Below, piece after piece: positions 1-10,895 of a DNA stretch of 64,000 nt (position 1 is the stretch's first letter; the number at the start of each line of letters is the position of its first letter). The stretch covers positions 124,001 through 188,000 of the forward strand of contig JAUIRK010000913.1 in assembly GCA_030549495.1 (NCBI GenBank), in the 5' to 3' direction. This DNA comes from Nectonema munidae. Taxonomy: Eukaryota > Nematomorpha > Nectonematoida > Nectonematidae. The notes beneath the pieces are model-generated. The model was given only the letters and a program-made list of their open reading frames with translations, had not been told where the DNA came from and searched no databases. The position numbers and the translations under genes are program-made.

Positions 1-480
1 GAAAAAATTCAACATAAATAGATCATCGATACGTAGAAGTCGGCTTTTCTGCAGAGAGAAAAAATTCAGTGAAATAAAGCAATCCGCCACATTTACTTCT
101 GTAATTATGGTTCATTGGGATGGCAAACTTTTGAATAATTTAACAGTAAAACCTGAAGATCGTTTAGCAGTGATTGCTACAGGGAATCAGCTAGAACATT
201 TGTTAGGTATTCCAAAAATATCAGTAGGAACTGGGAAAGAACAAGCTAAAGCGGTTGTACAGCTAATAAACGAGTGGAAACTAGAAGAAAATGTGAAGGC
301 ACTTTGTTTTGATACAACTGCTATAAATACAGGAGAAAAAGGAGGTACTTGCAAGTTAATTGAAGAAATTTTACAGAAAAACTTGCTATATTTTCCATGT
401 AGGAATCATATTTTTGAAATTATTTTAGCTAGTGTTTTTAAATTTTCTTTTGGCCCAATTACTGGTTCTGATGTTTCATA
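1..480 (+). pseudogene. 5' part of a CxxH-type transposase gene, interrupted
   Basis: The open frame from 107 to 481 encodes 124 residues of a cut-and-paste transposase core. Family-like protein (EKKFSEIKQSATF) continues in frame before the ATG at 107, so that ATG is probably internal and the gene is cut by the window edge. The motif FDTTAINTG supplies a likely catalytic aspartate. It is followed by CRNHIFE, a C-x2-H signature that follows the second catalytic Asp in hAT, P and Kolobok-type transposases. The frame breaks at about 478, where a LINE of opposite strand begins, and resumes at about 4,436. I recognise the family as a dispersed animal TE family but cannot name the superfamily with certainty. 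A diverged relative lies at 10,896-12,576. Confidence 0.7.
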
Positions 481-681
481 ACATAACATAACATAAATTT
501 ATTAAGCGAAAAAATAAGCTAATGAAAAGCTTGTTAGGATCGCATCAATACAGAAAAAACAATCATGTTAAAATGTATTCAGCTATTTAAATATAAAAAC
601 CTCGTCTCTCCAGTAGGAATCAAGGCGATTTTTGAAAACGTTGAGTGATGGTGCATCCACAATGTCTTCAGGTAGTTTGTT

Positions 682-2285
682 TCAGTCATTTATGATTCCA
701 TTCGAAAAGGAAGATCTTAAAAATGCTTTTGCACATCTTGCTTTTTTGAATTGTTTTCTATGAACTCTGGGGCTTCTTGAGGAGAAATCTGGCAGAACAC
801 TAGATTTTATTTTCATATTTCCGTGAACTATATTATAGGTCGTGATCATATCGTTGCGCTTATACCTATAGGTGAGAGATGGTAGAGATAACATGCGCAT
901 CCTTTCTTCATATTCTAAATTCTGGAAGCCTTCAATCTTCTTCGTAATAAATCTCTGCACTTTTTCTAAGCTTTTCATATCTTTAGCACGTGTTGGATGT
1001 GCTACTACATTGCCATACTCGAGGTGCGGGCGTATTAGGGCTTTATACACTGGTAATGCTATATCGGCATCAAAGACAGAGAAGCTTTTATAAATTTGGA
1101 AGAAAACTGAATATGCTTTTGACGTTGCATTTAAGAAATGAGCCTCGAATTTAAGGTCTTTGTCAAGAGTGACACCAAGGTCGTTGATACAGTCAACACG
1201 TTTTATGTCGTAGCCGCCAATGTAATACCTGAAACTGTTCTGTGTGCCAATTTGCATGTGATTACACTTATAGAAATTGAGATCCATCTTCCAGTCGTTG
1301 CACCACTGGTGGAGATCGAAGAGATCGTTATGTAAAAGTTTTTGCGATGCTTTTGTTGATACATTATATATCTTCAGATCGTCGGCGAATAATTTCAAGC
1401 TTGTTTTTGTTATAAAGGTCAGATCATTGATGTATAAATTGAAGAGTAAAGGACCGAAGCTTGTCCGTTGATAGATACTTGTTGCGTTCTATTTTTCAAA
1501 AAGGCCTTTATCCAATTCAGCACTTTTGAATGTATACCATAGAAGCTAAGTTTTCTGAGCAAGTAAGTATGCCGAACCTTATCAAAAGCCTTACTAAAGT
1601 CGAAGTAAAGAACATCAACAGTAGAGTCACTTTCTAGAAATGTTGAAACCTCGTTGTGGAATTCAAGAAGTTGTATTATTGTGGACTTTTTCCTGAAAAA
1701 TCCATGCTGGTCACTTGTAATTAAATGGTTACGTTCCAAGTGATTAGTTATGCTTTCTGAAATGAGGGATTCTAAGATTTTACATAAAACCGATGTTAGA
1801 CTTATAGGTCTATAATTTGAGGGTAGTGAAGGATCTGACTTTTTCAAGATGGGTGTTACAATCGCTTGCTTCCAGGCTGATGGAACAACTCCCTCTATTA
1901 AAGAAAGGTTAAAAATCTTGGTTAAAGGCACTGCTAAAACATTAGACAATTTCTTCAACAAAAAAGGATGAATATTGTCATTTCCAGGAGATTTATTTTC
2001 GTTGAGTGAATCAAGTTTTTCCAATACTGACATCTCTTCAAGTACTAATTTGCTCATATGTTCCAGAATGTCAAACTTCTTAAAGGCTGTTGGCGGAGTT
2101 TCTGTGGTAATTGAAAAGACCTTTGAGAAATAACTGTTGAAAATTTCAGCTTTTTCTAGATTGTCTTTGGCTAACTTCCCATCAGAGTCTTTGATTACAT
2201 TATGAAAAGAATTTTTATTTTTCAGGGAGTTGATATAGAACCAGAACTTCTTGGGGTTGTGCTTTATGTTAAAGGAGATATTTCT
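682..2285 (-). pseudogene. LINE ORF2, reverse transcriptase domain with internal deletion
   Basis: Reverse transcriptase is recognisable in two frames. The 5' frame (to 1,419) has KSPGNDNIHPFLLKK, SNYRPISLTSVLCKILE, QHGFFRKKST and the palm motif YFDFSKAFDKVRH (first catalytic Asp). The 3' frame (1,460-682) restarts at GPLLFNLYINDL, then KLFADDLKIY (catalytic Asp pair), LGVTLDKDLKF and the C-terminal region HLEYGNVVAHPTR. The strongly conserved GVPQGSVL block between NGQ and GPLLFN is missing, and the frame changes there (near 1,450), so a deletion has removed it. The enzyme cannot be functional. Confidence 0.8.
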
Positions 2286-2286
2286 C

Positions 2287-3315
2287 TCAAAGTGCCTTTT
2301 TGCTCTCCTTGTACTTCAAATACTTCTTGTATAAGGAACACTTTTTCTTTAATAAGGAATGAGAAACAGCGTTGAGATAAATGTTGCGTTTCTTTCTTTG
2401 TCGAATAGGAGGTATGTTTTTGGAAATGGACCCATACAGAACATTCATGAAGAGATTATAAAAATCCCATAAGCCATAATTTAATTCTTTCCAATTTGTA
2501 GGTGAAATATCATTCCTCATGTTCGTGTAATTACCTTTTTGAAAGTTAAGCTTTTGCTTGGCGAAAATGGGAAACTTTAGGGTAAGCTCGATATTATAAA
2601 ATACTGTGTAATGGTCACTTCCAGTGATCTGAGAAGATACATGAAGATTTGAAACTTGAGTATCAGAAGTTGTAATTAGTAAGTCCAACAAGTTTTCTTT
2701 ACCGTTGTAGCAAACACTTGTGGGTTGATCTATCAGTTGTGATAAGTTATTGCAGGATAAAAAATGTATAAACATTTTTTCAACATAATCAATCTTCTTG
2801 TTTGCGCAGCTTTGTGAACTCCACTTAATTGAAGGATAATTGAAGTCTCCAACAAAGATTATTCTCAGTTTAGAAGAAGATTCAAGAATACATGAAAACA
2901 GCTTAATAATTTCCTGGGTAGAAGTTAAAAAGGCAGCTGATGGGCTTCTATACACGCAGCATATTATAAATTCTTTTCTACCATTGGAAATTTTCAGAAC
3001 CAAGTATTCTATGAAAGAGGGAGTAAAAAATTGCACAGTTTCTACATACAAGGATTGCCTGTAGTATGGAATTATACCCCGTTTTGGGTTCGTAGAGAAG
3101 TTGCTGTACATAGCAAAATTTTCCAAGGAGTAGTCATATGAAAATGGAGATGTAGTACAAGAATTTTTAGGTAAAACTTCATTAATTAACAGTAGATCAA
3201 GTTGGTGCACTTGTGCTATTAAAGAAAGCTCAGATAGTTTTGGGCGGAGTTGGTTTGAATTCGTGTAGAAAACTTGAAGCTTGCTTGTATTGTAAATTGA
3301 GAGAGAGGGTATCAA
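2287..3315 (-). pseudogene. LINE ORF2, AP-endonuclease domain
   Basis: This 342-residue frame matches the exonuclease-endonuclease-phosphatase fold of LINE ORF2 proteins. Visible motifs, in order, are YTNSNQL (metal/Asn site), LLLINEVLPK (catalytic Glu), CCVYRSPS, IFVGDFNYPSIKW (Asp and Asn of the active site), DLLITTSD and GSDHYTVF (terminal Asp-His). The active-site set appears complete. The frame ends at 2,287 in ESKKAL-stop, while the linker to the reverse transcriptase (AKRHFERNISFNIKHNP) reads on in a different frame, so a frameshift separates the two halves of ORF2. Confidence 0.8.
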
Positions 3316-3528
3316 TTTTGTTTTGGACTCAATTCGTTGCTGGAAAATGTATTTCTGGCAATGAAATTTCTTCTCTTTATTATTACAAAATCGTTTAAAG
3401 AATTACCTTTCAAAGTGTACCTGAAAGTAGCATCTTTGTTATGGGTGTTCAACTCTTTGACTTCCGCTTTCATGCATTTTATTTTTTCTCTTTCTTTTGG
3501 GTTAAAGTCATTTGAGACATAAACATGT

Positions 3529-4335
3529 TTATGTTCTAGTGAGACATTTTTTAGAAGGGGTAGCGCAAGCTAGTTTATCTGAATAACTTTCGTAGGTTAT
3601 CATGACCGGCCTTTTAGCACAATCCTTCTGAATTGGTTTTCCCAATCTGATCATTTTCTTAACTTTAATGTCTCCAAGTGCTAGATGAGTCTTGAATAAA
3701 TGATACACAAAGTCAGCGTCATCAATTCTTTCACCGTTTGTGTCTTGTTCACTGACACCGTGAATTATGTGATTCATTTTCCTGCGTTCGGCGTCAATAT
3801 CAGTAGCACGTTGATGTTCTAAGGTATCCTGTAAAATTTGCCGAAAATCTGGAATTTGGGGATTATTAGAGACATTTTGTACAGTAGACTCACCAGCTTC
3901 ATTTACTAGGCGTTCAAGCTTTTCATTAAAACTGTTGCAAAAAACTTCTATAGTATTAGCAACATGCTTTCCATGATCGTGAACCTTATCTATTTTACCA
4001 CATATTTCAGTATTCATATCTCTGGAACTTTTATCAATACTTTTTTTCATATTCGTTATGTCGGCTTCAATTTTCACTAATGTTTTTTTGAGTGTGGGTA
4101 TATCTTCTTTTCTACAAGTTAAGCAGAACCACCTAATACCAGCGTTTTCCCACTTTTCAATGAATGCAATCATCTTATTATCTACATTTTGACAGGTATA
4201 ACAATACCAGTTTAAGCAAGAGCTACACTTAAACATTTTGGATGAAACACTATTACAATTAAAGCAAGCCCATTCACTAGAAGATAAGGAAACTTTTTGG
4301 TTAATATTTTTAGAACAAGTCGATTTAGCTTTCAT
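3529..4335 (-). pseudogene. LINE ORF1 protein with PHD-like zinc finger and coiled coil
   Basis: This frame of 268 residues starts with a Cys/His-rich finger: CFNCNS at about 24-29, CSSC, CYTC and CLTC by residue 74. It resembles the PHD/esterase-type N-terminal fingers of CR1/jockey-class ORF1 proteins. A helical, charged segment follows (residues 80-160). Next comes the block RRKMNHIIHGVSEQ, the usual start of the RNA-binding ORF1 domain, with RPVMITYESYSDKLA near the end. The stop at 3,529 is premature: sensible protein (SLEHKHVYVSNDF) continues in another frame from about 3,545 to 3,340, so a single-base indel is likely. Confidence 0.75.
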
Positions 4336-4435
4336 TATTATGCAAAAAAAATCTCAAAATACAGGAAAAAGGAAAGATAAAAAAAATTATACTTCCATTA
4401 AAAAACATATTCGGAAAAAAAATTTCTAATTTTTT

Positions 4436-5385
4436 CAAAAGATTTAAAGTTCAATGGATTAACATTGAAAAATCTTCCTTCGAAAACGCGACATCAAATC
4501 AAGATATTTTCAATAAAATTTGCGATGTAAAGAATTTAATTGTTGACTTCATGTTACAGCTTTCTAAGATACAAGTGAGAAATGATTACAGGGAGTTTTT
4601 AGAGCTCATTGTTATTTTTGCTGGAGAGTGCCCTCCACGGGGAGATAAAATTTCCACCACCTGGAGCTACTCATCATGCTAGATGGTTATCGAAGGCCAT
4701 TTATTGTTTAAAAATGACTTTATTTCAGCATCAATTTAAAATGACAAATTATGAAGAAAAAAAAAGGTGTGTTTGATGTTTCAATTTTTGTTTTCAGATT
4801 GTATTGTAGAGCTTGGTTCACTTCTCAAGACGTGATTTCTGCACCAAAAAATGATTTATGTTTTATTCAGGATCTTGATAATTACAAAAAAATTAACGCA
4901 AAAATTGCCTTAAACAAGTTTTTACGTCATTATTGTTTCTTGGTGAAGAATTGATAGCTTTATTTCTATTTGATGAGAAAGTTTATCCGGAAACAAAAAA
5001 GCTAATAGTAAATGCCATGAGTAGCAAGAGTAAACAATGTGATCAAAAACGCTCAAAAGTTACTTCACTTAAAACTGATTCTCTCTTTCTTTAAAATTTT
5101 GTATCTGAAAAAACTTTAAATTTTTGTCTAATACTTGAAATTTCTACTGAATTTTTTAACTATGATCCAGAAACCTAGAAATATAACAAGAATTTTATTT
5201 CAGCTTTGGAAAAAGTTAAAACTTTGAAATGTGTCAATGACTGCGCAGAAAGAGGTGTAGCTCTCATTGAGCAGTACAAATCTTCCTTAACTAAAGATGA
5301 AAATCAACTACAGTACCTTTTGCAAGTAGTTCAGGCTCACAGAAAAAGATATCCTTTTATTAGCAAAGAAAAAATAGAAAATTAG
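4436..5385 (+). pseudogene. 3' part of the interrupted CxxH-type transposase
   Basis: Reading resumes here beyond the LINE. Recognisable blocks are LFKRFKVQW at about 4,434, NDYREFLELIVIFAGECPPRG (4,579-4,641), RAWFTSQDVISAPKNDL (4,809-4,859), NYKKINAKIALNKFLRHYCFL, and near the end CAERGVALIEQYKS (5,243-5,284) and QVVQAHRKRYPF. The order fits the C-terminal half of the transposase begun at 1-480. Several stops and frame changes (for example near 4,680, 4,955 and 5,095) show it was already decayed. A homopurine/homopyrimidine hairpin (A run followed by T run) at about 5,530-5,551 and the sequence AAGGACCACCCTA at 5,561-5,573 probably mark the 3' end of the element. Confidence 0.65.
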
Positions 5386-5579
5386 TATTATATAAATCCT
5401 GTTTTTGTGTATTTTTTTAATACAAATAAACAAGGGGTTTGAGCGAGTTTTAAATTTTGTTCAATTTCTACAAAATTTTGTCTAAATTATTTTTTTATTA
5501 TCGTAACCTAATTATAGCATGAGAAGTTGAAAAAAAAAATTTTTTTTTTGTATATATTTAAGGACCACCCTAATAACTA

Positions 5580-7420
5580 TAGTGGTTTTCAACCTTTCTA
5601 ATAGTAAGAGCACCAAAAAAATGATATCTTACGGGCACAATATATACTGAAATTTTTTCTGGATACAAGTACCCATAAAAAGTAACACATACATAGAAAC
5701 GCAGGCACAATCACAGATGGCCTTATTACAGTAATAATGGAGCCATTCCCCCATTATTCTTGACGAACCCTCTACTAAAAAAATTGGGTCACAGCTAGCT
5801 ATACCGCTTATTTTAAAATTAGATCATAATTTAATGTCTATAGTGTTGCACTTTATATCATAATAAAAAAAAATTCAAAAATCCTATATATTTTGTTGAT
5901 AATTTTGTTCATATACTAAATATATGTGTTTATATATTTATATTATATATATACTTTTAACAATTTTACTTGAAGCAACTTTTCAGAAATAATAAGATTA
6001 GATTTAATTTATTAATAATATGATGCATACGTGTAATTTTTGTCCGTATATTTCAATAAGTAATAAAAATTTAATTAAGCATGTTATTTGAAACCTTAGA
6101 AATGATTCAAATTTCTTTGATGGATGTTTTGCATCTTTGTCATATTCGAGTTATAGAAAAGATTATGATCGAAAACACGTAAAACGTGATACTGTATCAG
6201 AGGAACAAAGTTATTTCGAAGAGAATAAGGCCATGTCATTTGATGTTATCCCATCTGGCAGTATAATTTCCAACTGAGAAGACTACACTTTACTACGAGT
6301 AAGAACTTTTCATATAGTGTATGTAATTCTTGTCTAAAAGAAATAATATATTCAATAGACATAGTTTTCTCCAATAAAATTTTTAAATTAATAAGAAATT
6401 TGTCAACATTTTACCAAGTAAAATAATATCATTTAGATACACTTTTCTTACAAGTTTAGTTTTTTTTCAGGGCATTTTAGATATATAAAGCCTTACGAAA
6501 TAGAGCTTTCAAATAAAACTAGTAAAGTTAACAGAACTAAAATTTTATAATTTTCAGGTACTATAGGCAACTTAGCAAAACCTTATCTATGCCAGAGGTT
6601 CAAATTGTATAGAATGCTGTAAATACTCACGTTTAATCCTCACTTAACCAGAATCATTTGACTAAAAACCGGGGCGCATGTTATATTTAGTTGGCTGGCA
6701 AGCCAACGGGCGGACAAAAAATACGCAGAAACACCTTGCCAGATTACTTATATATGTGAATGTTTAAAAGTTTACATGTGAAAAAATGCCTTAGCCGTCA
6801 TTAAACAAGTTTCAATTTGTCAAGCTAAGTGAAAAATGTGTTTTTAGCTAAAACCTAAAATTTAAGTAAATCTGATGAATTGAGAAAACAACTTGGTAAA
6901 CTTTACCAAATTAGGTAGAAAAATTTACTGTGCATATATCTACCAACCAGATTAGTAAAGTTTATCAACTTTTTACATGAAATTTGGTAAATCATACCAA
7001 GATAATTTGTAAATTTTACTATGATATCTATACCAATCGTTGAGCGAACAAACTTTTACCCAGACAATTACTAGAGTGTGAGAACTGATCAAAAATACAC
7101 TTATTCATATAGTCCATAGAGACAAAAGACCATGTTTATCGATAGGGATGGTATGGCGCCTGAGATACACCCTCATAGAATTTAGTTACTCCATCGTCGA
7201 AACTCTATTGAAATAAATTAACCTAGTATATGGAATGATAGCGTCTACTCAAAGCTGTCTGAGATTATTTTTGCTAAAAGCTCATAAAATTTAAATTTAT
7301 AATTTATTTCTCATGAAATTTTCAAATAATAATCTAATAATAAGGTAGAGGGCGTAATATATTTTGACACCATATTTACGACTTTTATTCGGCATCTAAA
7401 CTTTACCAGGCACTTTTCTT
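5580..7420. other. AT-rich non-coding stretch, no gene seen
   Basis: No supported gene. The region holds long A/T runs and, at about 6,890-7,060, several short self-complementary blocks built around TTGGTAAACTTTACCAA. This looks like a decayed hairpin-type MITE, but I cannot define its ends. Confidence 0.4.
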
Positions 7421-8200
7421 CTGTATCCAACCAATTGCCCATCTGGGATTCATCTGATTTGTATCTGGAATGTAGAAACGTTGAAGATTCTTTTGAAATA
7501 AGTTACATCTATCGCGAATGGCAGTCAAACGATTAAAATTTTTCTTCGCGATTTCGAAAATTAGTGCAAGCATCTTAAAAAGAACTTGAATCTTAAAAAT
7601 GATGATATACTAGCACGGTAAAATGGTCTACCATCTACTTCTGTCCATAATTCTTGTATACTTCTCATGTTTTCGCGATCAACTCCAGCTCTGATTATTA
7701 TATCAAATGAAGCATAAACATCTTCAATTGAAAAGCTTGACATTACACAGGATACTTTGTAGTATTGATTCTTTTTTTATATTCATAACTAATATCACTG
7801 GTACACAGTATATCTGAGTAAAAACATTTCTTCCAAATAAAAAAGCATGAACGCCTGTATTTCGTTGTTCACTTTACATAAAACTCGCGGTTTTGCGTAA
7901 CAATATTTCTCTTACTCAGAGCACGAGGAATGGGATTATGACCCCAATGGATTCCATTTGCTACATAGTTCTCATTTGAATGCAGATTTTCACTTACATC
8001 TTCTTCACTACTTCCTCCATCTAATTCTATATCACAAACAAAAAGATCAATTTCAGCTTCATCAGCACCTACTTCTTCACTACCTTGGGGTTCTTCTACT
8101 TCATCCAGAGTGTTGCCATACAATCATTCTTCCTCTTCTTCTAAATCAAGTCCTACTTCTTGGGCATCTTCAACCATATCATTATCCTTCTCTTGAAGCT
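7420..8200 (-). pseudogene. piggyBac transposase fragment (N-terminal part)
   Basis: Three pieces on the minus strand read as the start of a piggyBac transposase. An acidic leader (8,123-7,869) has repeated Glu/Asp and NGIHWGHNPIPRAL. A block follows (7,743-7,561) with FDIIIRAGVDRENM, ELWTEVDGRPFYRASIS and LRFKFFLRCLH, the region before the first catalytic Asp. A further piece (about 7,560-7,400, shifted frame) has FNRLTAIRDRCNLFQ and FYIPDTNQ. The reading then stops, and the catalytic core that should follow is absent. This is a 3'-truncated, frameshifted remnant. Confidence 0.65.
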
Positions 8201-8206
8201 ATAGAC

Positions 8207-8695
8207 CAAGGTTTCCCAACGGGGTCCACATGGACCCCTAAGGGTGCATTGAGAATTTAAGGGGGTCCATAGACAAAAATATGAATATTGGGGGTCCTTT
8301 TAACACAGTAAGGTGTCCATGAAGTCTTTGCCAAAAGTACAATACAATTATTAGCCAATAGTATCTATGATCCCATGTTTAGTTTGAATGAAGTTGATTA
8401 CAGAAATCTCTAGCTACTTGGCACTTTGATTATATTATCGAGGCCTGGATGTATGTCGGATTTTATTTGAAAGTCATTATCGTACATTATTTGTTTATCT
8501 TGTTCAAGAAAGCCTTTAGATGTGAAATTATGAATATAATATACATTCGTTTTTCTTAATTTACAATTAAAATTGAAATGTTTTCCCTATGTGAATATAC
8601 ATATTTATACATGTTTCTTATAGATCATGGGGGTCCACAGTTAATAAGGTTATCGCTCAAAGGGTCCACACGCAAAAAAAAGTTGAGAACCCCTG
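8207..8695. mobile_element. Non-autonomous hAT-like element (MITE)
   Basis: The left end CAAGGTTTCCCAACGGGG and the right end, read inward on the minus strand, CAGGGGTTCTCAACTTTT, are imperfect inverted repeats of the hAT type. GGGTCCA-type motifs recur at both ends and inside. The flanking octamers CTATAGAC and ATATAGGG agree at five of eight positions, as expected for an aged 8-bp target duplication. There is no transposase inside. Confidence 0.65.
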
Positions 8696-8699
8696 ATAT

Positions 8700-9616
8700 A
8701 GGGTTTATTGATACACTATATTGGTCTTTTATATATGTTTCAAAACTTCTATTAAATCTCTGAATTTTAACATGTTTACCTTTGTCCGTATTCATCAATA
8801 AATGGAATCCAAGATACTGATAAATGTCTTCTTTTGAGAACTTATCATTAGTAATTATATTTTTAACGTTTTCATTTGTCCAATGTGATCTATAATTTCT
8901 CCAAAAACAATAGATGAAATAAGTTTATAATTAAGAAGAAAATGCTTATAACAACAAAAGGCTAACAATTCACTGATGCGTGTATGACGATGAATGACAT
9001 AAAATTTCTAATGAAAATGTGACTTTTGGTAATAAAGATGGAAAGTGCGAAACGGGTAGGAGAGTGATAAAAATTAACAGGTTTTTGTGCATATAAATAT
9101 ACCCAAGTTGCTTGTGACTATACTTAACTATTATTTTTATAAATACAATTAACGTTTTGTTTGTGCATTTATCCATTTTTACTTTTAAAATAAATATGAA
9201 ATTTATATAATATATTTTTGTAAAACTCATTTATAGGTTATAATTGCAAGTTATTTTTTAAAATGACGTTTTAGTTAAGTTTGAACATATTTAAAAACTA
9301 TTATAAACTAGTTCATTTTATTATAAATTTGCAATAAAAAATATAATATGTAAACTATATTTTAATAATTAAATTTTTCAAATAAAATTAACACAATAAA
9401 ATTTTAATAAAAAATGAACCTTGTAACAATGTTTTTGAAATATTTTTAATTTTCAACATTTAAAATTAAATAGTTTACCTTTAGAATATATAAAAATCAA
9501 CACAAACACTCCACGGTACCTTTTAAGCAGCAAAAGCCAATGTTGAAGTAGCTTATATGATATATAGTATAATGATTTGGTAACGCTTGTATATTTTACA
9601 TTTTGTAAGGAACCAT
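8700..9616. other. AT-rich non-coding stretch, no gene seen
   Basis: Very A/T-rich DNA. The short open frames on the minus strand (8,970-9,644) are composed of AT-rich low-complexity codons and match no family I know. Confidence 0.4.
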
Positions 9617-10605
9617 AGTATACAAAAAACGGTAGTTTAATCACTTCATAAAATTATTTAAGCATTTTTTGACTATTTATCTGTCTACAAATAAAATTCT
9701 AACAGCTGTCATAAATAGATCAAGTAGATTTTTAAAAACTGAAACATTTTGTTTCGATATTGTTTTTATTATAATAATCTTTTGTAAAAAAAAGATTTAA
9801 TTAATTTTGTACTGTTACTTACAAAATTTAACAATCGAACATATAAAAAATAGGTTATTTTTGTTTTTAAACAGAATAGCTAGTCAAATTATTCATTCCC
9901 AAATACCTATTGTTAAAAAAATTTCTTGACTTGAAAAAATTAGTTATTAAATGTTACGAAATGTAACAAACGTACTGATAAAGATTATAAGTGACCACTT
10001 TGTTGAGAAAAAAATTTAACGCGAGTCTAACAATATTCATTGATATAAAATTGTAACGATTGATAACTTTATTTTTCTCAAATATAAACAAATTTTCATT
10101 TTTGCTAAATGTTTGGTGTATGAACTTCGAAAATAAAATATGAAAACTTCAAATTGTGAGAGCCAGTGGGTTAATTAATGTCAAAACATGAAGCTATCTC
10201 TGCTAAGAATTGATGGAACTAAATTTTTACGAAAAATTTCTGTGATTAATTTGAATAGCTGAACTTTAGTATCACTAAAAAAGGTTCTGAAAATATTGAA
10301 CTTATATTCCGCTAAAAGTAGTTTCTAATGAGATAAAATAAAATAATTTTTAATTTAACTTTAAATATAAATTAGAGAGAAGAGAGCTTGAATTAGAGAA
10401 GAGAGATTGAATGAGAAGAGAGCTTGCGTTTTAGCAGAGAAAGAGAAAAACAGAGAAGGAAACAGAAAGAGAAATAGCATCACTGTGAGATAAGATGAGA
10501 AAAAGCTGGTGGATCATCAACATGTGTTTGCTCAAAAATACTACAAGACCCATTGAGATACTGTAGTAAACATTGTTTAGTTATTGTGTGTGCATATTGA
10601 AACAA
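9617..10605 (+). repeat. Arm A of a ~0.95 kb inverted repeat
   Basis: This segment matches the reverse complement of 21,715-22,645 over its length. Shared blocks include AACATTTTGTTTCGATAT, TTTAACAATCGAACAT, TTTCTTGACTTGAAAAAAT, GCGAGTCTAACAATATTC, a purine-rich GAGAAGAGAGCTTG tract and GATCATCAACATGTGTTTGC. Arm A has about 265 bases (about 10,069-10,335) that are absent from arm B. No gene is visible inside. Confidence 0.8.
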
Positions 10606-10895
10606 TGGATTATTATTATTATTATCTAGCTCTCACATCGTTTGTAAAATATTTTTGATAGGAGTTTCAGAGCAGCTTGGCATGATGTTTGACTCGAAAG
10701 TCTGCATTCCCGTAGGGTGATTACTAAATTAAAAATAAAAACCCAAACCATTTTTAATAGTGGAACATTTTTATATAGATTACATTATTATTGTGATTTT
10801 AAAAAAACCTCCCCCTATTTTTAAATTTAAAAATTTGTTAATTTTTATAGTAAAGCACTATATATTTTAACATTTTTTTCGTTCTGATTTATAAA

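Larger units (their letters stand above)
481..4432 (-). mobile_element. Non-LTR retrotransposon (CR1/jockey-like LINE), dead copy
   Basis: On the minus strand this element has the order zinc-finger ORF1 (4335-3529), apurinic endonuclease (3315-2287) and reverse transcriptase (about 2290-682). It ends in a short pentanucleotide tail, seen on the plus strand as repeated TAACA units at 478-495. It sits inside a transposase gene whose reading resumes on its far side, which fixes the approximate boundaries. At least three lesions inactivate it: a frameshift at the end of ORF1, a frameshift near 2,300 between endonuclease and reverse transcriptase, and a deletion near 1,450 in the reverse transcriptase. 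Confidence 0.85.

Noticed and set aside
9453-9644. Hydrophobic minus-strand open frame resembling a small membrane protein
   Set aside because: The composition follows from AT-rich DNA (Phe, Tyr, Leu, Lys codons) and there is no conserved start context or family match.
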